This document shows, one piece after another, positions 23,459 through 32,109 of a stretch of 39,314 bases of DNA. Source of the stretch: Planomicrobium soli (GTDB lineage Bacteria; Bacillota; Bacilli; Bacillales_A; Planococcaceae). Numbering within the stretch: position 1 is the stretch's first letter; each line of letters opens with the position of its first letter. Under the pieces are notes generated by a model. It did no database searches, was not told the DNA's origin, and saw only the letters and a program-made list of their open reading frames with translations. Where the stretch lies: assembly GCF_003014655.1 (NCBI RefSeq), contig NZ_PYAT01000022.1, positions 1-39,314 of the forward strand, written 5' to 3'. Both the position numbers and the translations under genes were made by a program.

Positions 23459-25609
23459 ATGATGAAGAAAAGGAGAATCTGGCTATTGGCCGCTGCATTG
23501 ATCGTAGTTTTCGGGGTTGCTTTTGCTGTCATGAGCGATAAAGTTTCCGTCAGTGCATCTTCAATTGCCTTGGCCGATCAGGGCTGGAGTGCGAGCTTTT
23601 CTTCAGAGCTCCATCCTGATGCAATCAAAAAAGGGAACTTGTACATTACCGATGCCATGGGCAATCTGGTAGAGGCGGAGATGGTATTGCTCGAAAATAG
23701 CAAGACCATCAATGTGCCTCAACTTGATGTCGGTGATTACAAATTGCATATTAAGGAATCGGCGGTAAAAGGCGGTTTTTTAAAATCGCTGACTTCGAAA
23801 GAAATATCTTTTGCGGTCCAAGAAGAGCTGAGAAAGTTGTCAAATGCTGAAGAATTGGAAGCTTATTTCAAGCAATTGATGGTCTTGGAGAAAAATAGCG
23901 GACAGCCAGGTCTATTTACTAACGAAGGATCTGTTGCTACAGAAGAGTCGTCTGACAGCAGCTCTGGAAGTGGCAGCGGCGGTGAAGACCATTCAACTAC
24001 GAATAACCAAGTTGAAGGTGTGGACGAGGGGGATATGGTCAAAACGGACGGTTCCTATATCTACGCCGTAAGCGAAGCAAAAGTGGTCATCACAGATGTA
24101 AGAAATCCGGAAGCGATGGCAGTTGCCAAAGAACTGGCATTTAAGCAGGAGATGTATCCACAGCAGTTGTTCTTGTCAGATAAGGTGCTTGTGGTGTTAG
24201 GAAGCAAGTATTCCGCTATGCCGATGGAGGGAGATATTCTCGAATACCGCCCACAAACAGTTTTGACTTCCGTTCATTTATACAATGTGGAAGATCCGGA
24301 AAATCCTACGCTGATCCGGGAGTTCGGAACAGAAGGTAATTTGACGGGCGCACGGTTGACAGACGGCCTCTTGTATTTTGTGACAAGTGTGATTCCGGAT
24401 TACCGTGTGCTGGAAGAACCGGATAATGGGGAAATTCGGCCACATTCGTATGATACAAAGCGAGGGGAAGGCCTCCAGCCGCTGCCATATGAACAAATTG
24501 CCATTTTGCCAGGGACAATGGCTGCAAGTTACAGCATTATAACGGCAATTGATTTGGCTGATCCCGAAAATAACAGCGTGAAAACGGAAGGATATTTAGG
24601 GGGCAGTGAACAGCTATATATGACTAAAGATCGTTTGTATTTAACTGCTTCGGCTTTTATGCCAATTAGCGAAGAAGAAAAGGACAAAGAACTTGGCATG
24701 TCGATTTGGCTGCCACAGCAAGCCAACACAAAGATCTTCAAATTCGCGCTCGATGAGGCAACTGTCCAATTTTTAGCTTCTACGGAAATTACAGGGTCGC
24801 TTCTCAATCAGTTTTCAATGGATGAATTTGACGGCTACTTCCGGGCAGTGACTACTGAAGGGTTTGCCTGGGATGAAGCAGCACCGTCCAAAAATCATTT
24901 GTTTATCCTGGATGATAAGTTGAAGCAGGTTGGCTCAGTAGAAGATTTAGCTCCTGGAGAGCGGATCTACTCGGCGCGCTTCATGGAAGACAAAGCGTAT
25001 ATGGTGACGTTCAAAGAAACAGATCCGCTATTTGTTATCGACGTGTCGACGCCTTCGTCGCCGAAAGTATTGGGCGAATTGAAAATTCCGGGCTTCTCGA
25101 ATTACTTGCATCCTCTTGGAGAGAACCATTTGATCGGTTTTGGCTACGATACAAAACTTGAGCCAGTAAAAGATGGAGAACCTCGAGTTGTAACGGGCGG
25201 AATGAAGATTTCATTGTTCGACGTTACTGATTTTTCCAATCCAATTGAAAAGGATACGGAAATCATTGGCGGTTCGGGCACTTACTCAACGCTTCAATAC
25301 GACCATAAAGCATTATTCACCCACAAAGACAAAAACCTGTTCGGCTTCCCGGTTTCACTTTATAGCGGATCCGATAGTAATTACGTGGAATTTGAAGGGG
25401 CAGGGGCAATGATTTACACCATTACGCCAGAAGGCATTGATGAAACTGCAAACTTGCTGGCAGGCACAGATTCCGCTATTGAGGATTGGGCAACAGGTGT
25501 ACAGCGGATCCTATATGTTGGCGACTCGCTTTTTACGGTTTCTCCAACTGAAATAAAGAGCTATAACTTAGAAACATTTGAGTTTGAAAACTTATTAAGC
25601 TACAACTAA
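23459..25609 (+). CDS. Exported beta-propeller domain protein (Beta_propel family)
   Basis: A 716-residue secreted or membrane-anchored protein. The N-terminus has a signal peptide or anchor (about 5-22 hydrophobic). Residues 22-115 form a small Big/Ig-like domain, and a Ser/Gly-rich linker is centred near residue 170 (SSDSSSGSGSGGEDHS). The rest matches the C-terminal beta-propeller family (NNQVEGVDEGDMVKTDGSYIY, the conserved opening of that domain, then repeating blade motifs such as LYNVEDPENPTLI, IDVSTPSSPKVLG, LFDVTDFSNPIEK). The biochemical role of the family is not established. AAAGGATGAGAAA precedes two adjacent ATGs; the first is used. It stands alone with a strong terminator. Confidence 0.8.
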   Translation: MMKKRRIWLLAAALIVVFGVAFAVMSDKVSVSASSIALADQGWSASFSSELHPDAIKKGNLYITDAMGNLVEAEMVLLENSKTINVPQLDVGDYKLHIKESAVKGGFLKSLTSKEISFAVQEELRKLSNAEELEAYFKQLMVLEKNSGQPGLFTNEGSVATEESSDSSSGSGSGGEDHSTTNNQVEGVDEGDMVKTDGSYIYAVSEAKVVITDVRNPEAMAVAKELAFKQEMYPQQLFLSDKVLVVLGSKYSAMPMEGDILEYRPQTVLTSVHLYNVEDPENPTLIREFGTEGNLTGARLTDGLLYFVTSVIPDYRVLEEPDNGEIRPHSYDTKRGEGLQPLPYEQIAILPGTMAASYSIITAIDLADPENNSVKTEGYLGGSEQLYMTKDRLYLTASAFMPISEEEKDKELGMSIWLPQQANTKIFKFALDEATVQFLASTEITGSLLNQFSMDEFDGYFRAVTTEGFAWDEAAPSKNHLFILDDKLKQVGSVEDLAPGERIYSARFMEDKAYMVTFKETDPLFVIDVSTPSSPKVLGELKIPGFSNYLHPLGENHLIGFGYDTKLEPVKDGEPRVVTGGMKISLFDVTDFSNPIEKDTEIIGGSGTYSTLQYDHKALFTHKDKNLFGFPVSLYSGSDSNYVEFEGAGAMIYTITPEGIDETANLLAGTDSAIEDWATGVQRILYVGDSLFTVSPTEIKSYNLETFEFENLLSYN

Positions 25610-25612
25610 ACG

Positions 25613-25650
25613 AAAGCGGAAGCAAAGAAAATTCTTTGCTTCCGCTTTTA
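25613..25650. terminator. Terminator after the beta-propeller gene
   Basis: AAAGCGGAAGCAAAGAA pairs perfectly over 17 bp with TTCTTTGCTTCCGCTTT around a very short loop, followed by TTTT. Confidence 0.85.
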
Positions 25651-25712
25651 ACGTTTTTTAATGAAGGAAAGAGGGAAGATGTACAGTATTCTGAAAAAAC
25701 GGAGGGATATGG

Positions 25713-26852
25713 ATGAAAGCAGTTACCTTTCAAGGTGTAAAGAATATGCAAGTTAAAGAAGTAGAAGATCCGAAGCTACAGAAAAAAGACGACATCATTG
25801 TCAAAATAACTTCTACAGCAATATGCGGTACGGATTTGCATATTTATCAAGGGGCCTTGCCGGCCCGTAAAGATTATGTCATTGGGCATGAACCGATGGG
25901 GATAGTCGAAGAAGTGGGACCGGAAGTGACAAAAGTAAAAAAAGGCGACCGCATCGTCTTGCCATTCAATGTCAGCTGCGGACAATGTTTTTATTGCAAC
26001 CACGATATGGAAAGCCAGTGTGATAATTCAAATGACAATCCGCACTTCGACACAGGCGGCTATTTGGGCTTAACAGAACGCTACGGTGATTATCAAGGCG
26101 GACAAGCCGAATATTTACGCGTGCCTTACGGCAACTTTACACCACTTCTGATTCCTGAATCAACAGAGTTAGAAGATGAATCGCTGCTGTTTTTATCAGA
26201 TGTTCTGCCGACAGCTTGGTGGAGCGTCGAGAGTGCCGGAGTAAAGCCGGGAGATACAGTTGTTGTACTTGGCTGTGGTCCGGTTGGTTTAATGGCACAG
26301 AAGTTTGCCTGGATGTTTGGGGCGAAGCGAGTCATTGCAGTTGATGAGCTTCCTTACCGGATGGAACGCGCCAAGAACATGAATAATGTAGAGATTGTCG
26401 ACTTTTCGAAGCATGACAATACGGGAGCGTTTATCCATGAAATTACAGCTGGCGGTGCTCAAGTGGTCATCGACTGTGTAGGGATGGACGGAAAAAAATC
26501 CACCGCAGAAGCTATTCAGCAAAAACTTATGCTGCAAGGCGGTACGCTTAGCGCAATTGATATAGCCAAAGATGCAGTCAGCAAATTTGGAACGATTCAA
26601 TTGACAGGAGTATACGGATTAACTTACAATCAATTCCCGTTAGGGAATATGTTCGAACGCAACGTAACACTGAAAATGGGTCAAGCACCGGTTATTCACT
26701 TGATGCCAATGTTATTTGAAAAAATTAAAAATGGTGAATTTGATCCGCGTGAGATCATTTCGCATGTTGTGCCATTAGAACAAGCTAGCGCCGCATATGA
26801 AATTTTCAATGACCACTTGGATGAATGTACAAAAGTAGTGTTGAAACCATAA
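25713..26852 (+). CDS. Zinc-dependent alcohol dehydrogenase (threonine/formaldehyde dehydrogenase-like)
   Basis: A 379-residue medium-chain dehydrogenase. Catalytic zinc ligands are C38 (ICGTDLH) and H59-E60 (GHEPMG). The structural zinc tetrad is C89, C92, C95 and C103. The Rossmann motif is GCGPVGLMAQ, about residue 188. The N-terminal sequence and the long insertion after the structural zinc site recall B. subtilis AdhB-type and glutathione-independent formaldehyde dehydrogenase-like enzymes. It would oxidise a short alcohol or diol; the substrate is not visible from sequence. ACGGAGGG precedes the ATG. It is a single gene with its own terminator. Confidence 0.87.
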   Translation: MKAVTFQGVKNMQVKEVEDPKLQKKDDIIVKITSTAICGTDLHIYQGALPARKDYVIGHEPMGIVEEVGPEVTKVKKGDRIVLPFNVSCGQCFYCNHDMESQCDNSNDNPHFDTGGYLGLTERYGDYQGGQAEYLRVPYGNFTPLLIPESTELEDESLLFLSDVLPTAWWSVESAGVKPGDTVVVLGCGPVGLMAQKFAWMFGAKRVIAVDELPYRMERAKNMNNVEIVDFSKHDNTGAFIHEITAGGAQVVIDCVGMDGKKSTAEAIQQKLMLQGGTLSAIDIAKDAVSKFGTIQLTGVYGLTYNQFPLGNMFERNVTLKMGQAPVIHLMPMLFEKIKNGEFDPREIISHVVPLEQASAAYEIFNDHLDECTKVVLKP

Positions 26853-26874
26853 CGATCAATCAGCAGCATTTTAG

Positions 26875-26911
26875 ACTAAACGCTCCGGACTATCGGGGCG
26901 TTTAGTTTTTT
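26875..26911 (+). terminator. Terminator after the alcohol dehydrogenase gene
   Basis: ACTAAACGCTCC pairs with GGGGCGTTTAG (one G-U pair) and a T run follows. Confidence 0.8.
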
Positions 26912-26953
26912 GCGTTGTTAGGTTAAGATAGAAAGAAAAAAGGGGGGAAGCGT

Positions 26954-27709
26954 ATGGCTCAGGTAAAAGAAACGAGGCGGGAGCTTGCCCTGGACTGTTG
27001 TTTACTGGCTGGCAGAATTTTAATGGAAAACGGCGCTGAAACGTATCGTGTGGAAGATACCATGATCCGTATGGCGATATCGCAGAAGATGAACAACTCG
27101 CATTGTTTTGTAACGCCGACAGGCATCATGTTTTCTCCAAGCGATGAGCTCGCCACCCGTTTCGTGCGAATAAACAGCCGAAGAACGGATTTAGAAAAAG
27201 TGGCTCTAGTTAATGCGGTTTCAAGAAAATTGGTTTCAGGAGAATTTACGCTTCAAGAAGCCTATGAAGAAATGCAGAAGATCGATAAAACAGATTATCA
27301 GTTCAATATACAGCTGCAAACTTTAGCGGCGGCAACAGCCAGCGGTTGTTTTCTAATTCTGATGGGAGGCAAATGGATCGATCTGCCTTTCGCCTTTTTG
27401 ATTGGAGGCACCGGTTTTATCATTGTCGAAGCAATCCTAGCTCAGACGCGCGTAAAGATCTTCGCAGAATTTATCGGTGCATTTGTTATTGCCATACTGG
27501 CTTTGCTGGCTGTCAATGCGGGGCTTGGTACTGACTTGGATACGATTATTATCGGCTCGGTCATGCCGCTCGTTCCAGGGCTGCTAATCACCAATGCTGT
27601 CCGGGATTTAATGGCAGGGCATTTTGTTTCCGGATTATCAAACGGGGCCGAGGCGTTTCTAACTGCCTTTGCCATTGGCGCAGGGGTAGCGCTTGTTTTA
27701 TCATTTTAA
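26954..27709 (+). CDS. Threonine/serine exporter, N-terminal subunit (ThrE/YjjP type)
   Basis: A 251-residue protein. A soluble N-terminal half (LALDCCLLAGRILMENGAETYRVEDTMIRMA, the ThrE-family opening) is followed by about five membrane helices (about 122-250) with GSVMPLVPGLLITNAVRDL. This corresponds to the first half of the long ThrE exporter of Corynebacterium, split into two genes in most Firmicutes. It would export threonine or serine when these build up. GGGGGGAAGC precedes the ATG. The second subunit starts 10 bp downstream. Confidence 0.87.
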   Translation: MAQVKETRRELALDCCLLAGRILMENGAETYRVEDTMIRMAISQKMNNSHCFVTPTGIMFSPSDELATRFVRINSRRTDLEKVALVNAVSRKLVSGEFTLQEAYEEMQKIDKTDYQFNIQLQTLAAATASGCFLILMGGKWIDLPFAFLIGGTGFIIVEAILAQTRVKIFAEFIGAFVIAILALLAVNAGLGTDLDTIIIGSVMPLVPGLLITNAVRDLMAGHFVSGLSNGAEAFLTAFAIGAGVALVLSF

Positions 27710-27718
27710 GGGAGGTAT

Positions 27719-28177
27719 TTGATGAACTGGCTACTGGAAGCGGTTTTGAGTTTTGTTGCTTCAACGTCATTCGGAATCATGTTTAATACGCCGCGCAGGA
27801 CCTTATTGAGTTGCGGATTAGTGGGTATGAGTGGCTGGCTCATTCACCGGGCCTATTTTTTGGCTTTTGATGATTCGGTACAGGCGACATTTGCCGGGGC
27901 ATTCGTCGTTGCACTTGTCGCTCATCTTCTGGCGAAAAAGTTTAGGATGCCGATGATTATTTTCAGCATTGCCGGCATCATTCCGCTTGTTCCGGGGAGC
28001 AGGGCATATAATGCAATGCGCAATATTGTCGAAAACGACTATTTGGAAGCTATTTCCTTTGCATCACAAGCATTGATGATCTCAGGTTCGATTGCAATGG
28101 GGCTCGTGTTCGCTGAAGTATTGATGCAGTTGATCTTCAAACAACAAACTAAAAGAATGCAAAAAAAATCGGCATGA
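27719..28177 (+). CDS. Threonine/serine exporter, C-terminal subunit (ThrE/YjjB type)
   Basis: A 152-residue protein with four or five membrane helices, matching the second half of ThrE. GIIPLVPGSRAYNAMRNIVENDY is the motif equivalent to the GLLITN block in the first subunit. The two together make one exporter. GGGAGGTATTTG precedes the ATG, consistent with translation as a pair. It ends at a strong hairpin. Confidence 0.87.
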   Translation: MMNWLLEAVLSFVASTSFGIMFNTPRRTLLSCGLVGMSGWLIHRAYFLAFDDSVQATFAGAFVVALVAHLLAKKFRMPMIIFSIAGIIPLVPGSRAYNAMRNIVENDYLEAISFASQALMISGSIAMGLVFAEVLMQLIFKQQTKRMQKKSA

Positions 28178-28207
28178 CACAAATAAGTTTTGTGTCGGCC
28201 GATTTTT
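28161..28207. terminator. Bidirectional terminator between the exporter and the leftward EAL gene
   Basis: AAAAATCGGC/GCCGATTTTT is the outer stem and GACACAAA/TTTGTGTC the inner one. T runs follow on both strands. It overlaps the last codons of the exporter gene. Confidence 0.85.
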
Positions 28208-28287
28208 AGCTGTTGCTTATGGCTGTTCAAAAATAACGAAACTTTAAAGCTGTCATAGATTAAAAGAAAATAGTTTGCCTTACACTA

Positions 28288-30294
28288 TCACTTTAACCAT
28301 TTCTCAAGCTCGCGGGCTTCCATGGGATGCCCAATAATATAGCCTTGAATGCTGTCGCAATTCATAGCCCGAAGCAATTCAAGCTGTTCATTCGTTTCAA
28401 CGCCTTCAGCCGTCACTTGGAAATCAAGCGATTTGCCGAACTGAACCATACCGTTGATCATTTTTTGCATTTTTTCCTGCCGGGTAATCGATTGGATGAT
28501 GGTCCGATCGATTTTCAACGAAGAAATCGGCAACAAAAGCATATAACGGAAAGAAGCATAGCCAGTGCCGAAATCATCTAATGTAAAGCTGATTCCTTGC
28601 TGGTGCAATTGCTGCATCTGCCGGATGATGGAGCGCTCCGCTTCTGCTTCAAGCGCAAACTTCTCCGTAATTTCGATTGTCAGCGAACGAGGATCGCATC
28701 CATGCAATTCAACTTGTTTCATCAACGCGGTCGACATGTCTTTATCACGGAATTCACGGATGGACGAATTGATGCTGACATGAAGATCCAGACCGCGGGA
28801 ATTCCAATCTTTCAACTGGGCACATACGGTTTCAAGGACGAACAATCCGATTTCATGGATCATGCCGTTTTCTTCAGCAATTGGGATCAATTCATTCGGG
28901 GGGACAATTCCGACTTCACTGTCATTCCAGCGAACAAGTGCTTCTACACGTTCTACTGCGCCGGTCTTCAAGTTAACTTGCGGCTGGTAAAGCAGTTGCA
29001 GATTTCGGCGATCAAGTGCATGGATCAAACGTTTTTCGATTTGTGCCTTGCGGTTCAATTGTTCATGGTCATCTGCAGTCAGCATGGAGATAGCACTTCC
29101 TCCACGGTCTTTCACCTTTTTGACCGTCGCATGCGATGCTTTGATCAAGTGGACAAACGTTTGCTGGTCTTCCGGATAACGAGTGATAGCTCCGCTGACG
29201 GTCATCGGGATGGCTGCTCCATGAAGATAGATCGGATGCTGCTGCAAATAATGAAGGAACCCTTCGATAAACCAATTGCTAAGCGGTGTGATCAAAGCAA
29301 ACTCGTGCAGGCCTGCCCGTGTAATGATAGAATCTGAGAAATACGTGCGCAGACGTTTTGTGAATTCTATCAGCAATTGGTTTTCTGTGTCGGTTTCTGA
29401 AACATCACGCAATGTATAAAAATGATCGATGTCCAAAAAGACAAAGGAAAAATGTTTTTGTTCTTCTATAAATTCGTTTACCACTTGTTCCAGGCGGTGG
29501 CGATTTTCCAAACCGGTCACAGGATCGATAAAGGCGATTTCCTCTAAATGCTGCTGTGCGTTCTTTGTCGCAGTGATGTCTTTTTCAAGGAAAATGTAAT
29601 AGGCATCTTCTCCTGGGACATGCATCGGTATAGCGGTCAAATCCACCCAATACACTTCTCCATCTTTTTTGAGTTTCTTGACTTCACCATTCCAGACGTT
29701 GCCGTTCTTCAATGTGACCATTATAGTTTCCACTAAGTGCACGTCATCAGTTTCATCATCAAACATCTGCCAAATAGGCTTTCCGAGAATTCGTTTAGGT
29801 GTCCATTTACTTAATTTTAGAAACAGCGGATTTGCGTATGTAATCAGAAATTCTTCATCAAAATAAAGAAGCATAAACGAATCATCCAGGCCTTGGCGCA
29901 AACTGTCCAATTCTCTGCTGGCTGAGCCTTCTGTCTGGGATTCATCGACTTCGAAAATGGCCATAACAAATTGGTCCTGCTCTGAAGTGAAAGCTTTCGC
30001 AACAACAGTTGTGTATATCCGTATACCATCAGTTAGCTCGAGTTCAACATCTTCAAATCGTATCGGTTCTCTGTTATGTAGTATCGCTTCCCAAGGCTGC
30101 TTTAAAGACGCAGCTTTTTCAGGATTCATATAAGGACTGGTTTTGCCTTTGACCGTTTCCGATTCAATTTGAAAAATTCGTTCTGCATGGCGATTGCACC
30201 ATACAGCGAGCCCGTTTTTATCCATTATAATAATGGGAAAAGGGATATGGTTAAAAACGAGGTTGTCGGATAACAGTTCTTGCATTTCACTCAT
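28288..30294 (-). CDS. PAS-PAS-GGDEF-EAL signalling protein, probable cyclic-di-GMP phosphodiesterase
   Basis: A 668-residue cytoplasmic protein. Two PAS domains (about 1-120 and 125-250) are followed by a GGDEF domain (about 255-410) and an EAL domain (about 420-665). In the GGDEF domain the active-site motif is replaced by GLHEF (328-332), so it is probably not a cyclase. The EAL domain keeps its catalytic set: EAL at 451-453, N509, E541, DDFGTGYAS at 573-581, K594, E630 and Q650. This suggests an active phosphodiesterase that breaks c-di-GMP, with the degenerate GGDEF as a possible GTP sensor, as in some known dual-domain proteins. GGAGAAGGAG precedes the ATG. It is monocistronic. Confidence 0.9.
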   Translation of the reverse strand: MSEMQELLSDNLVFNHIPFPIIIMDKNGLAVWCNRHAERIFQIESETVKGKTSPYMNPEKAASLKQPWEAILHNREPIRFEDVELELTDGIRIYTTVVAKAFTSEQDQFVMAIFEVDESQTEGSASRELDSLRQGLDDSFMLLYFDEEFLITYANPLFLKLSKWTPKRILGKPIWQMFDDETDDVHLVETIMVTLKNGNVWNGEVKKLKKDGEVYWVDLTAIPMHVPGEDAYYIFLEKDITATKNAQQHLEEIAFIDPVTGLENRHRLEQVVNEFIEEQKHFSFVFLDIDHFYTLRDVSETDTENQLLIEFTKRLRTYFSDSIITRAGLHEFALITPLSNWFIEGFLHYLQQHPIYLHGAAIPMTVSGAITRYPEDQQTFVHLIKASHATVKKVKDRGGSAISMLTADDHEQLNRKAQIEKRLIHALDRRNLQLLYQPQVNLKTGAVERVEALVRWNDSEVGIVPPNELIPIAEENGMIHEIGLFVLETVCAQLKDWNSRGLDLHVSINSSIREFRDKDMSTALMKQVELHGCDPRSLTIEITEKFALEAEAERSIIRQMQQLHQQGISFTLDDFGTGYASFRYMLLLPISSLKIDRTIIQSITRQEKMQKMINGMVQFGKSLDFQVTAEGVETNEQLELLRAMNCDSIQGYIIGHPMEARELEKWLK

Positions 30295-30460
30295 TCAATG
30301 ACGCTCCTTCTCCATAGTTTATCTTTATTATAAAGAAGAAAAGGCAGAACGTCATCTATTTGGAAATATTCTCTATCATTTTATGAATATTGTTCACTAT
30401 GATAAACTTTAATGGCATGAGACAATCGCAAACAAATACTGTAACACCAAGGAGAATAGG

Positions 30461-31000
30461 ATGAAAAAAACAATTTTGGCTTCATTATTCCTAATTTTAG
30501 CATTGCCGTTTTCGGTGCAGGCCCATACAACCTTGACGGCTTCTACGCCTTCCGAAGGGGAAATGATTGAAGAAGCGCTCGAGGAAGTGCAGCTTACTTT
30601 CGGCACAGTCGTTGAACAAGAAAGTACAATGACCATTGAAGGAGAAAACAAGAGCTATCAATTCAAAAATATTACGGTAACTGAAAATAGAATGACAGGG
30701 ACCTTAGAGGAAGATCTGGCTAATGGGGCTTACACCGTACAATGGAAAATTATTGGAGCGGACGGCCATCCGATCGAAGGAGAAATCCCATTCGGTATGA
30801 ATATTGAAAATGCGGAAGAACCGGTAGTGGAAGATGAAGCAACTGCAGATGAAGAGCCGGTTGTGGAAAGCGAGAAACCTGAAGAACAGGCAGCTGCCGA
30901 TGGCGAAGAGAAAAGCAATACGCTTGTGACTGTTCTAATTGCTGCGGCAGTGCTGTTGATAGTGGCAGGAATGTTCAGCCTCTTCAAGAAAAAACAATGA
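30461..31000 (+). CDS. CopC-domain copper-binding protein, membrane-tethered
   Basis: A 179-residue protein. The signal peptide (1-21, cleavage after VQA) would leave His22 at the mature N-terminus. D101 and H103 lie in GADGHPIEG. In CopC proteins the N-terminal His, an Asp and a His form the copper(II) brace, so this fold is expected to bind Cu(II). A Glu/Ala-rich acidic linker (115-150) and a C-terminal membrane helix (about 153-173) hold it outside the membrane. Its stop overlaps the copD-like start (ATGA), so they form a pair. In Bacillus the equivalent YcnJ is a single CopC-CopD fusion. AAGGAGAATAGG precedes the ATG. Confidence 0.85.
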   Translation: MKKTILASLFLILALPFSVQAHTTLTASTPSEGEMIEEALEEVQLTFGTVVEQESTMTIEGENKSYQFKNITVTENRMTGTLEEDLANGAYTVQWKIIGADGHPIEGEIPFGMNIENAEEPVVEDEATADEEPVVESEKPEEQAAADGEEKSNTLVTVLIAAAVLLIVAGMFSLFKKKQ

Positions 31001-32055
31001 CAATTTATACAGCAGTAGCAGATTTTCTGCTCTATGCGGTTTTTTCGTATCTTGCAGGGTCAATTGTTTTAAAATTTGTTCCGGATGATAAAAAGCCCAG
31101 AATTTCCGAATCAAAAGCATTGCTATTGATCTGTGTTGCCGGAATCGCGTTTTTTTCACTCGCCCCGCTAATTGAGCTAGCATTTTTTCTGAATGATGAT
31201 AAGGGTTGGGCAAGAACGTTCCTAATGGTCTTGATTGAATCGCGCATTGGGCATGGTTGGCTTATTACGCTCGCATTATCGCTTATTTTGGGCATTGCGA
31301 TTTTCTTCAACTCTTCAAAATATAATCAAGGTTACTACTTAATTTTATTGATTTTAGTGCTAGGCTATTTTAGCCACGTTGCATCGTTATCTCTTTGGGC
31401 TGGATTCGCCAGCCATTCCCTCCATTTCTTTTTTATGACAATCTGGGCAGGGGTGCTGCTGCACATTGCGTGGTTTTCAACAGACAATTCCAACTGGCGG
31501 CGTTTTTTGGCTTGGTTTACGCCATACGCTATTTTTTGTATGGTGGCCTTGCTGGCAAGTGGAATTTTCATCATGCTTTACTTTGTCGAGCCGGAAAACT
31601 ATGCCAATTCTTGGGTGCTGCCTTACGGGCAGTTGCTGTTGCTAAAACATATAAGCATAATTCCGCTCCTTGCAGCGGCTTTTATTAACGGTTTCTTGAA
31701 CAATGGCAAAGGGGACCGCGTATGGCTGAAAGTGGAAAGCTTCTTGCTTTTTTTCGTATTTCTTTTTACTGCTTTTATGAGCAAGCAAGCCCCGCCTCAC
31801 GAAATCAACCATACTTTACGAGTCGAAGGTGCGGCGCCTTTGGTGGTTTGGCTGAAAGGCGAACAGTTTATACCGATTGACGCGTCTATAGCCTGGTCGA
31901 CAAACGGCGTTTTATTGCTTGGACTCGGAGGTTTGCTGTTGGGCATGATGATTCTTAGTTCTTATCGGCAAGTTTCATCCTGGTTGCCATTTCTTTTTAG
32001 TACCGGTTTTATTGTTACAGTCTACATGGGCTTGATGCTAAACGTCTCTTTCTAA
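30997..32055 (+). CDS. CopD-like copper transport membrane protein
   Basis: A 352-residue protein with about eight membrane helices. Features of the family include SHSLHFFFMTIWAGVLLHIAWF, with its conserved Trp-Ala-Gly and His residues, and KHISIIPLLAAAF. The C-terminal part contains the CopD-type segment APPHEINHTLRVEG. It is thought to work with CopC in copper uptake or handling across the membrane, as YcnJ does in B. subtilis. Its ATG overlaps the copC stop codon. No copper regulator (CsoR, YcnK) or ATPase is present nearby. Confidence 0.8.
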   Translation: MTIYTAVADFLLYAVFSYLAGSIVLKFVPDDKKPRISESKALLLICVAGIAFFSLAPLIELAFFLNDDKGWARTFLMVLIESRIGHGWLITLALSLILGIAIFFNSSKYNQGYYLILLILVLGYFSHVASLSLWAGFASHSLHFFFMTIWAGVLLHIAWFSTDNSNWRRFLAWFTPYAIFCMVALLASGIFIMLYFVEPENYANSWVLPYGQLLLLKHISIIPLLAAAFINGFLNNGKGDRVWLKVESFLLFFVFLFTAFMSKQAPPHEINHTLRVEGAAPLVVWLKGEQFIPIDASIAWSTNGVLLLGLGGLLLGMMILSSYRQVSSWLPFLFSTGFIVTVYMGLMLNVSF

Positions 32056-32109
32056 TTTTAAAGCCGTCTATTGATGCAAGTTGAGATATAGGAAAAAGGA
32101 GGAGATGGC

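Noticed and set aside
28597..29337. A 246-residue plus-strand ORF antisense to the EAL gene
   Set aside because: It is a shadow of the conserved GGDEF-EAL frame and has no domain signal.
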